The notes beneath the pieces are model-generated. The model had not been told where the DNA came from, searched no databases, and saw nothing but the letters and a program-made list of their open reading frames with translations. Shown piece after piece: positions 13,997 to 22,400 of a stretch of 23,231 nt of DNA (the stretch's first letter is position 1; each line of letters starts with the position of its first letter). Source of the DNA: UBA9337 sp038331135 (GTDB lineage Bacteria > Patescibacteriota > Minisyncoccia > Moranbacterales > UBA9337); assembly GCA_038331135.1 (NCBI GenBank), contig JBBQOS010000012.1, positions 1-23,231 on the forward strand, read 5' to 3'. The translations under genes and the position numbers were made by a program.

Positions 13997-14704
13997 ATGT
14001 GTAAAAATCCTTTGGATTTTTTAAAAAAAGTAGTAAATAAAGTAAAAAACAATTATAAAAATAGGGAAATTAAGCTAGCAACCATAGCGATAATCATTAT
14101 GGGCTGTTTTTTTTACGGCAATTATGCCCAAAATGTACTAGTTAAGAAAGTTGTCGCTAAAGAAACTTATAACTATCGGGCAAATTCAAAAATTGTTCAA
14201 AGCTTGGATTTGAATGCAGTCTACGATTACCGTTCTATTTTAAAGGAATCCGAAGAAGTTGGCAAAGAAGAAATTAATTATCTAGAAGAGCAAATCAAGG
14301 ACATAACAAAAGACCACCCCATAGAGGAAATGGCTCCCTTTATCGCTAAATATGATAAAAAAATAGCCGCTTTGATAGTGGGTATAGCCAAGAAGGAAAG
14401 TAACTGGGGAAAACGCTCTCCTTTGAAAAATGGACAAACATGTTATAATTACTGGGGATACAAAGGTCAAGGTTCAAGGGGCATGGGGATGGGATATGGT
14501 TGTTTTGCTAATCCAGAGGAGGCTGTGGCCGCTATCGGAGGAAGAATTTCAGAATTAGCTAATCAAAATATAGATACGCCAGCTGAAATGGTGGTTTGGA
14601 AATGCGGAAGGAGTTGCGCCGCTACTGGCGGACAAGTCGCAGCTAACAAATGGATAGCTGATGTCAGTATTTATTATAAAAAGATAACTAGACTAGCTTC
14701 TTAA
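13997..14704 (+). CDS. Membrane-anchored lysozyme-like protein (paralogue 2)
   Basis: From ATG 13997 the product is 235 residues. A TTG two codons earlier is possible, but ATG is better placed. A strong AAGGAGGG (13956-13963) lies 33 bases upstream, too far to be used normally. One membrane helix (about 26-42) follows a short basic N-terminus. The external domain repeats that of the gene at 12567: GIAKKESNWGKR (candidate catalytic Glu134), CYNYWGYKG, MGYGCFANPEEAVAAIGGRI, then VVWKCGRSC and GGQVAANKWIADVS. All four cysteines (149, 169, 203, 207) are kept. It is the compact version of the paralogue and heads a tightly packed run with rhodanese, amidase and TsaB-like genes. A role in local wall cleavage is inferred. 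Confidence 0.78.
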   Translation: MCKNPLDFLKKVVNKVKNNYKNREIKLATIAIIIMGCFFYGNYAQNVLVKKVVAKETYNYRANSKIVQSLDLNAVYDYRSILKESEEVGKEEINYLEEQIKDITKDHPIEEMAPFIAKYDKKIAALIVGIAKKESNWGKRSPLKNGQTCYNYWGYKGQGSRGMGMGYGCFANPEEAVAAIGGRISELANQNIDTPAEMVVWKCGRSCAATGGQVAANKWIADVSIYYKKITRLAS

Positions 14705-14708
14705 TAAA

Positions 14709-15026
14709 ATGTTTCAATCTATTAATGCTAAACAATTTAAAGAACTAATTAGTCAGGATAGAGAAAATCTTGAAGTGATAGACGTTCGCGAAAAAGAAGA
14801 ATTTGATGAAATAAGGGTTAAAAATTCCAAACTTATTTCTATGGGTGAAGTTATGGATAATTTAGGTGAAATTAACTGGAATAAAAAAGTAATCCTTATT
14901 TGCCGAAGTGGTAGCAGAAGCGGTTATGTAGCTCAATTACTAGCTGAAATAGGAAAAGATGTCATTAACATGGAGGGCGGCATTATTAGTCTCCAATCAG
15001 ATAATTGTAATTGCTTAGAAAGATAG
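14709..15026 (+). CDS. Rhodanese-like domain protein
   Basis: A 105-residue single-domain rhodanese. The pattern is complete: N-terminal INAKQFKELI, the family's VIDVREKEEFDE (residues 23-34), and the active-site loop CRSGSRS with catalytic Cys65, followed by 'A..L...G...v.n.eGGi'. Such proteins carry a persulfide on the cysteine and take part in sulfur transfer or redox handling. There is no signal peptide, so it should be cytoplasmic. The last residues contain an extra CNC motif. It starts 4 bases after the lysozyme-like gene and is followed after 12 bases by the amidase. Why a sulfurtransferase sits between wall hydrolases is not clear; a link to the cysteine-rich paralogues is speculative. 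Confidence 0.9.
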   Translation: MFQSINAKQFKELISQDRENLEVIDVREKEEFDEIRVKNSKLISMGEVMDNLGEINWNKKVILICRSGSRSGYVAQLLAEIGKDVINMEGGIISLQSDNCNCLER

Positions 15027-15038
15027 AATTTAAAAATT

Positions 15039-15809
15039 GTGAAAATAAAAAAAATATTAATAATTTTAGGGATACTTTCTATTAGTGTTTTAGCTACGTG
15101 GATATTTTTTAGTTTTAGAGAGAACAGTCTAGTGGTTTATGAAAATAATTCCGTTATGGAGAATCCAGAAAAGATAGACAGCCAAAAAAGTGGAGAAGAT
15201 AAGTCTTCTCCCAAAGTTCCCCTTGAAATTACTCCTGATAAAATTGATGACAATCCGACTGAGCCGTCAGAGCAAAAAGCAATAGAGGATAGTCCTAAGA
15301 AATTGCTTGAGGATGAAATAAAAAACCAAGAAAAAACAAAAAATAGCCTTGATATAAAAAATAATCTAGTATCTTGGGGATTTACTAGTTCAAAAGAAAG
15401 AAAAATTGATACTATTATTTTACATTCTTCCTATAATATTTTAGGAGGCGATGAATATGATTTAGATAAAATTATATTGGAATATAAGCAATACGGCGTG
15501 GCTCCCCATTATATTATAGATCGCGAGGGAAATGTTTTTAGATTGGTTAAGGATAACAATATCGCTTATCATGCTGGAGAAAGTCAAGTTTCAGATGGAA
15601 GAACAGGTGTGAATAATTTTTCTATCGGAATAGAACTTATTAATTCTGAAAAAGATAAATTTACCAGTAATCAGTATAATGCTGTAAATAAATTAATTTT
15701 AAATTTAAAAGATAAATATAAAATAAAGTATATTTTAGGGCACGATCAGATTGCTCCTGGGAGAAAAACTGATCCTTGGAATATTAATTGGTCAAAAATA
15801 GATAAATAA
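15039..15809 (+). CDS. Membrane-anchored N-acetylmuramoyl-L-alanine amidase (Amidase_2)
   Basis: Cleaves the bond between N-acetylmuramate and L-alanine in peptidoglycan. GTG 15039 gives a 256-residue protein with a membrane anchor (about 5-25), a charged Pro/Glu/Lys-rich linker (about 40-105) and a C-terminal Amidase_2 domain (about 110-256). Zinc ligands are His129 (TIILHSS), His235 (ILGHDQ) and Asp245 (KTDPW). Glu199 (IGIELIN) and Lys243 match catalytic residues of the AmpD/T7 lysozyme family. HYIIDREGNVFRLV and IAYHAG are also typical. The linker would place the catalytic domain in the wall. It ends 4 bases before the TsaB-like gene. No good ATG exists near the start, so GTG is accepted. 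Confidence 0.92.
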   Translation: MKIKKILIILGILSISVLATWIFFSFRENSLVVYENNSVMENPEKIDSQKSGEDKSSPKVPLEITPDKIDDNPTEPSEQKAIEDSPKKLLEDEIKNQEKTKNSLDIKNNLVSWGFTSSKERKIDTIILHSSYNILGGDEYDLDKIILEYKQYGVAPHYIIDREGNVFRLVKDNNIAYHAGESQVSDGRTGVNNFSIGIELINSEKDKFTSNQYNAVNKLILNLKDKYKIKYILGHDQIAPGRKTDPWNINWSKIDK

Positions 15810-15813
15810 ACGT

Positions 15814-16083
15814 ATGAATATAATTTTAGAGATAAAAGAAAATGAAATTAGTTTGCTTTTGAAGGACAAAAAGAGGGTTGTAGATGAAATTAGCTGGAAG
15901 GAGCGCTTGGATTTGAGTGAAAAATTGTTGGTTATTGTCGATAAGCTTTTGTCTAAAAACAAGATTAAGACCCAAGATATAGATAAAATGGTAGTTAAAT
16001 CTGACATTTCTGATAATCTTACTACAGTTAGGATAGCTAAAACGGTGGCGGAAACATTTAACTTCTATAAAACTGTGGATTAA
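15814..16083 (+). CDS. Truncated TsaB-like (actin-fold) protein
   Basis: An 89-residue protein that aligns by eye with the first third to half of TsaB, the partner of TsaD in making tRNA threonylcarbamoyladenosine: MNIILEIKENEISLLLKDKK for the opening strand pair, LSEKLLVIVDKLLSKNKI for 'hse.Llp.id.ll...gl', and SDISDNLTTVRIAKTVAET for the 'GPGSFTGlRig...a.gla' motif. The glycines of that loop are lost and the C-terminal half is missing, so a normal TsaB role is doubtful. It may be a regulatory or scaffold remnant. It starts 4 bases after the amidase gene, the last gene of the run, and its final codons overlap the first of two DnaA-box-like repeats. Confidence 0.65.
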   Translation: MNIILEIKENEISLLLKDKKRVVDEISWKERLDLSEKLLVIVDKLLSKNKIKTQDIDKMVVKSDISDNLTTVRIAKTVAETFNFYKTVD

Positions 16084-16093
16084 CTGTGGATAA
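16071..16093 (+). promoter_or_regulatory. Two DnaA-box-like sites one helical turn apart
   Basis: AACTGTGGAT occurs at 16071-16080 and again at 16082-16091, an 11-base period. The second copy reads TGTGGATAA (16085-16093), an exact reverse-strand DnaA box; the first differs at one base (TGTGGATTA). The pair ends 22 bases before the next -35 box. Confidence 0.45.
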
Positions 16094-16115
16094 GTTGGGG
16101 ATATAATTGTGTCCT

Positions 16116-16144
16116 TTGACCTGAGGTCATAAGTATGCTATAAT
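16116..16144 (+). promoter_or_regulatory. Consensus promoter with palindromic operator over the -35
   Basis: TTGACC (16116-16121), 17 bases, TATAAT (16139-16144): near-perfect sigma-70-type boxes. The palindrome TGACCT-G-AGGTCA (16117-16129) covers the -35, a typical repressor or activator position. The start site would be near 16151. Confidence 0.8.
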
Positions 16145-16154
16145 AAGTTTGTTA

Positions 16155-16195
16155 TAGGGTGAAGTGCCGTTTTTGCGGCAGTTCGCTTTTTTATT
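16155..16195 (+). terminator. Terminator-like hairpin directly after the promoter
   Basis: About 8 bases after the predicted start site, TATAGGGTGAA leads into GTGAAGTGCCG (16159-16169) paired with CGGCAGTTCGC (16176-16186), loop TTTTTG, one mismatch and one G-T pair, then TTTTTTATTT. It may attenuate transcription into the MerR-like and giant genes, or make a ~45-base RNA, and it may also end read-through from the gene run upstream. Confidence 0.7.
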
Positions 16196-16211
16196 TGTCT
16201 AGCATACATAT

Positions 16212-16244
16212 AGTACCTATAGTGAATATATTTATGTAGGTACT
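16212..16244 (+). promoter_or_regulatory. Inverted repeat just before the MerR-like gene
   Basis: AGTACCTA (16212-16219) and TAGGTACT (16237-16244) are perfect inverted copies 17 bases apart, ending 8 bases before the ATG. It could be an operator for the MerR-type dimer or a leader hairpin hiding the start. Confidence 0.5.
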
Positions 16245-16252
16245 CCAAAAAG

Positions 16253-16450
16253 ATGATATTTGAAGATATTTATTATGTAAAAGATGTGTCCAGAATAATC
16301 GACCGAGATAAGTCGACTATTTTTCGTTGGGAAAAAGAGGGTAAAATCAATTTTCCTCGGAGAGACAGCCGTGGTTGGCGAATTTATAGTAAATATGATG
16401 TCCAAAAGATGAAACGCTTAGTAAGCGAAATGGCCAGAATGTATAACTAA
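16253..16450 (+). CDS. Small MerR-type helix-turn-helix protein
   Basis: A 65-residue protein that is little more than a MerR-family winged HTH: YYVKDVSRIIDRDKSTIFRW (HTH, about residues 7-26), WEKEGKINFPRRDSRGWRIY (wing with the 'p.R...g.R.Y' pattern) and a short final helix (SKYDVQKMKRLVSEMARMYN). The long dimerisation helix and effector domain of full MerR proteins are absent, so it resembles the excisionase/BldC-like end of the superfamily. It lies between a doubly controlled promoter and the giant surface-protein gene, 45 bases before the latter, and is likely co-transcribed with it. Autoregulation through one of the nearby inverted repeats is inferred, not shown. Confidence 0.85.
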   Translation: MIFEDIYYVKDVSRIIDRDKSTIFRWEKEGKINFPRRDSRGWRIYSKYDVQKMKRLVSEMARMYN

Positions 16451-16472
16451 AAAATAAGTGGGTTAGTTAAAA

Positions 16473-16488
16473 GATATTGGATAATATC
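16473..16488 (+). promoter_or_regulatory. Small hairpin before the giant gene
   Basis: GATATT-GGAT-AATATC is a perfect 6-base-pair inverted repeat ending 7 bases before the giant gene's ATG. It could modulate translation; too short to be sure. Confidence 0.3.
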
Positions 16489-16495
16489 GAAAAAG

Positions 16496-19400
16496 ATGCA
16501 CAAAAATAAAAAACAAATAAAAATAAAAGTAAAAGAAGCCAAAAATATTTCTTTAAAGAAAGGTTTTTTTGCTTTTTTATTTAAAAAATCTGTTAAAAGA
16601 GAAGAAATTTTTGAACTCAAGGAAACAAAGGCAAAATCACTGGCTCATTTCTTGGATAGTTATGAATTGAAAAGCAAGAAAAGCTTGGGACGAAAATATC
16701 GTTTTCGAAAGAATATTTTGAAGTTAATTGATTTAATAGAAAAATTGGCAAAAGTTACTTGGAAATTCCTAACTTGGTCTACTTTCAGATTAGTGGCAAT
16801 TATTATTTTGGGAGTTTTAGTTTTTGGATCTGCTTCAAGAATTTTAAGTGCTCCTCAATCTTTAGTTGTCAGCAATAAATCAGAATGGGAGAAGGGAAAT
16901 CTAGATAATATAAGCACAAATAGTAGCAACGACGCTATTCAATTAAAATCAGATGGAGCTTGGCAAGCTCGAACTTGGGCAGCTACTCCAGATATAGTTT
17001 CTTTTGGTTCAGCTTCTGTTTTGGCGGGTGATTATTTGTATTTAACAAGAGGATATGCAGATAAATCTTTTTATCGATATAATATTAAAAATAATGAATG
17101 GAATATATTAGATGATTTACCTCAGGCTAGCAATTATGGAGCTGATTTGGCTTATGACGGAATAGGAAATATTTATGCTATATTTGGAGGGTTTTCAAGG
17201 GATTTCTATAAATATAATATCGCAGACAGTACTTGGACAAAATTACCAGATCTTTTAGATACCGTTTATAATGGAGCAGCTATAGAATTTGATGGAACCA
17301 ATTTATATATCACTAGAGGACAAACTTCTACTGATTTCTGGGAATTCAATATTAGTGAAAATGCCTGGTATAATACTGCCCCTGCTCCCAACACGTTAAA
17401 TACCGGAAGCAATATGGTTTATGGAAATGATGGTTATATGTATGTAACTAGAGGAAGTGGCACAAATACGCTTTATCGCTATAGTGTCAGTGGAAATAGC
17501 TGGACAACACTAGCTAATTCTCCTAATGTTTTTAATGGAGAGCAAAAAGGAGTATTTTATAATAATTATATTTATTTTTTAAATTCTGCCGGAAATTCGG
17601 TTTTCTTGCGCTATAATATAGTAGGCAATAGTTGGACGACACTAGAAATAGCTCCACAAACCAATAATTATTCATCTTTAAACTTTAATAGTGATGACGG
17701 TCTTATTTATGCTATCCGAGGAAATGGTACATATAATCTTTGGAAATTTAATCCAGAAAGTGGAGTAACTGGAAGCTGGGTTGGTCCTGCGGATTTGCCG
17801 GCAGTTGTGGGAACGGGCGGTGATTTAATTTGGAATAAAATTGAAGGAGCAGGGGCCTACGTATATGCTCTTAGAGGAGGAGCAAATAGTTTTTATCGAT
17901 ACAATATTGCTATTAATACTTGGTCAAGCATGGCAAATGCCCCAGCGAGCTTGAGTTATGATACAAAAGGAACTTATCATAATGGGTATATATATATTCC
18001 ACTAGGAAACAATACTACTACTTTTTATCGATATGATGTAGCAGGCAATAGTTGGAGCTCAATGGCATTAGCTCCAGGATTATTGGGTTACGGTAGTTCA
18101 GCGATGTATAATAGCGGAGATGGTTTTGTTTATGTTACTCGAGGTAATGCGTCTAATTCTTTTTATCGTTATAATATAGGAGCAAACACTTGGACGACAA
18201 TGGCAAACTCTGCTATTACTGGAGGGGCAGATTATAGAAGTTTTGTAGGAAGTCGTCTTGAATCTGATGGAACCAATCTGTATATGATGCCTGGAGATGG
18301 CGAGACAGCTTTCTTGAAGTACACAGTTACTTCTAATACTTGGTCAGAATTAGCCCCAACTTCTTTTGCGCAGTATTATGGGACGGATATGACTTATTAT
18401 AATGGCAAAATTTATGCTTTGGCTGGTTATTACAAGGATGAAACTTGGGAATATAATATCGCTAATAATATCTGGAGACAGCTTCCGGAGAATCAAAAGT
18501 ATGTTTATGATAGAGGGCCTTATAACGGAGCAGCTTTAAAATATATCGGAAATAATTCTTTTTTAGCTATGCCTGGAATGGGGCTAACGGATGTTTGGAG
18601 TTATACTTTAGGTACAAGTAACTATTTAACTTCAGGCACTTATATCAGTGAGGAAATAGATTTATCTTTTGTTTCTTCATGGATTTCTTTAAGTGTAAAT
18701 AGCGATAAGCCAGCCAATACAAACATAACAACAGAGACGAGAACAAGTAGTGACAAAGAAACTTGGTCAAGTTGGGTGGCGCTTAGCGGAACAAATATTC
18801 AATCTCCTAAAAATCGTTATATTCAGGTGAGACAAACCTTGACCTCAACAGATGGAATAAATACGCCAACAGTTTATGATTACTCGATTGCTTATAACAG
18901 CGAAGACAATGATCCTATAAATCCCACAACAGTAAGTGCTTTTTCTCAAAAAATAGGAGGAGAAAATTTAGCAGAAGGTGTTAGCTATAAACATTCTCAT
19001 CCTTATTTTTCTTGGACTGATGCAGAAGATAATGAGTCTGGAGTTGATGGATATTGGGTTTATTTTGGAGATAATAATAGTGTTGATCCAGAAACAGGTG
19101 GGATTTATGTTTCAAATCCAGAGTATGTTACTAATTTAGCAATGCAAACAGGAGATTATTATTTAAGAATTAAAACAAAGGATAAGGATGGAAATATTAG
19201 TGATTCTATTTGGGACGCTTTTACTTATTCATATGATGGAGTGTCTCCATTTTTAACAGAGGAAAAAACGAGCGAAGCTGATTTTCAAGCAGGAGTATTG
19301 GATAAGGTAAGTGCTAAAAGCGACGGCTCTTTTAGATTGGATTCTGTAAATGGTTTTTGGAATGAACAACGACTATCTTATGCGCCAGCCGGATTTAATT

Positions 19401-22400
19401 ACGGATCAAAATTGATTTATGCAGAGGCACAAAATAAATTATATATATTAAGAGGAAATTCTACTAATACTTTTTATTCTTATGATATTTCAACTGATAC
19501 CTGGAGTACCTTAGCAGTATCCCCAGGAACAATTAGCTATGGAAGTTCTTTGGCTATTGGACCAAATGGTTATCTTTATGCTTCGAGAGGACTTGATACA
19601 GTGAATTTTTGGAGATATGATATAGCTAATAACTTATGGGAAACAATGAGTAGCGCTCCTAAGGTATTTACCTATGGAGGTTCTATTAAGTATAATGGAA
19701 ATCGTTATATATATGGTTTTCCCGGAAATGATGATGCTTTTTTCCGTTACGATACACAAACTAATGTATGGACTTCTTTAGAAAATGCAAATTTTGGTAA
19801 TCCCAATACAAGTGATGGTCAGAGAATGTATGAAGGCGCAGATATCGCTTATGATAGGGGTGACAACATTTATGTGACTCAGGGAAATTATTATCCATAT
19901 TTTTCTAAATACTCTATTTCTCGAAGAACTTGGGAACCTTTAGAAAAAGCGCCGGTAGGAATATTTAATGGAGGATGTCTAACTTATAGCACTGATAGCG
20001 AGTCTATTTATATGCTTAGTGGAAAAAGTCGTCAAAATTTCTTTAAATACGATATAGCCTCTAATTCTTGGACTGAATTACCAAAAATCCCTGCTTTTGT
20101 AAGCTATGGAGGATCTTTGGAAGCGGTGGGCGGTTATATCTATGCTACAATAGGAAGAGCCTCAACAGCTTTTTATAGATTTAATATAGAAGAAAATTCA
20201 TGGGAAATTCCACAGGGAGGATTTTTTGGTCCAGCAGATATTAGTGGTGGAAGTAGCTTTGGGTTTAGCTACGGGACTAATTTAGTTAAAGATCAAATTA
20301 ATAATATTTATATAGTAAGAGGAAGTAGTGATAATACCTTTGGAAAATATAATTATCAAACTGGGGAATTTAAGCAATTAGCTAAAACTCCAGTGGGTAT
20401 TTACAATGGATCAGCAATGTTATTTAACGAAGATGAAAATTCTATTTATCTTACTCCGGGAGCGATTAGAACATTACGAAGTGGAAGTGTTAATAATTAT
20501 TTCTTTAAATATTCTACTGTTTCCAACAGCTGGGAAACTATTACTACCGATAGAATACCATTGCAAACAGGAGCTGGTTCCAGCATGACTTATGATGGCA
20601 GTCGTTATATTTATACGACCAGAGGAGCAGGAAGCAATAGTTGGTGGCGTTATGATACCGCTGCGGTGGCCGGATCTCGTTGGTCGTCATTACTACCCAC
20701 AATTCTTAATTGGAATCAGGGAGCTGGTTCAGATATTGTTTATAAAAATGGCTATATTTATTCTACTCGAGCTCAAAATGCTAGTACTTTCTGGCGTTAT
20801 GATGTCAATTCAGGAGCTTGGTTGCAGATGACCAATACCCCAACTGCTATTGGAGTAGGTTCATCTTTATCTGATGGTAACGATGGTTATCTGTATCTAA
20901 CTAAAGGAAGTAATATTAATACTTACTATCGTTACAATATCTCTGGAAATAGTTGGGAAACAGTGACCAATTTTCCCGGTCAAGTAAACATTGGTGGAGT
21001 TGGTGATTATAGCGGAAATAGAGTTTGGAGTACCGCTGGAAATGGAACAAACTCTTATCCAGACGGTTTATATAGTTATGTGGTTGGTTCAGAAAATAAT
21101 GGGACAGCTTTTGAAAAAAGAGGCACTTACACTTCAGAATCTATGGACTTATTATCTGTTTACAGATGGGCCAACTTAGAAATTAATTATACTAAACCAG
21201 CTAATACTTCAGTTAATATTTATACTCGAACATCCAGCAATCAAAACGATTGGTCGGCTTGGGATTTGGTGGCTAACGAAAAATATTTTGGTTCAGATAA
21301 TTACACTTACGATATTGTCAGTCCGAACAATGAATATGTTCAGGTAAAAATAGATTTATTTTCAGGAGATCAGATATTCTCTCCCTCAGTAGCAGATTAT
21401 AAAATTAACTATTATCAAGATATTGTAGCTCCGAGTAATCCTATGGTAGTTAGCGCTTATAGTGCTAATGATAAGTTAACCCCAATCAACTCAGCTTCTT
21501 GGTACGGACATACTAATCCTTATTTCGAATGGCCGGCCAATGAATTGGTTGGAGGCGCTAGCGATGGAATAGGTGGATCTGGAGTTAAGGGTTATTGGGT
21601 ATATTTTGGAATTAATATTGGTGCAGATCCTTTTGTTGATGGGACTTATCAAACCAACAATAATTATACCGCGACAAATATAGTGGCTGGTCAAAATTAT
21701 TATCTATTGATTAAAGCCGTTGATGATGCCGGTATGATACCCGTTGAAGCAACTAACCTTTTTAATTATAAACTAGACAATATTGCCCCAAATAATCCTA
21801 GTGACATCTCGGTTACTCCTGCTGGATTTACAGCCGTGGATAATTATTCTTTCTTATGGGAAAACAATATTTCCGACGCTCACTCAAATGTGCAAAAAAT
21901 TCAATACAGAACAGGTGGTGACGTAGTGGATGTTTGGACAGATGTGGAAAATATTACAGATGTTTCTTTGGTTATTCCCAATGCCAATCATATTACAGGA
22001 GCTTATCAATCGGGAAAAAACTGGCTCTATTTAAGAGTTATAGATAATGCTGGAAATATTTCTGCTCCGATTAGCCAAGAATATTATTTTAGTGCCGATG
22101 CTCCGAGTCCGCCAGAAAATTTAGTAGTTACCCCAGCTTATTCCACTGGAAATTCCTTTGCTTTTGATTGGGATCAGCCAGTATCTTTTATTGGTGAGAC
22201 AGCTAAGCTAAAATATTATTATACTATTAACACTCTTCCCAATGCTTACAATGTAATTGAAACTACTTCTACATTTGCTGGACCAGGACCATTTGCCACT
22301 CAAAAAGGAACTAATCGATTTTATGTAGTAGCTAAAGATGAAGCAGGTAATATTAGTTATGACTTGTATGCTTATGCAGATTTCACGGCGGACACTTCTG

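Noticed and set aside
13895..16093. Replication origin suggested by DnaA-box-like sites
   Set aside because: Only a few sites spread over 2.2 kb, no dense cluster, no AT-rich unwinding tract next to them and no dnaA/dnaN neighbours.
16983..21090. Repeated DNA that might be a CRISPR-like or satellite array
   Set aside because: The similarity is at protein level with units of ~45-50 codons and diverged DNA; it is explained by kelch-like coding repeats.
20406..21179. Short plus-strand frames inside the giant gene region
   Set aside because: They are out-of-frame shadows of the long kelch-like frame, which is continuous through this stretch.
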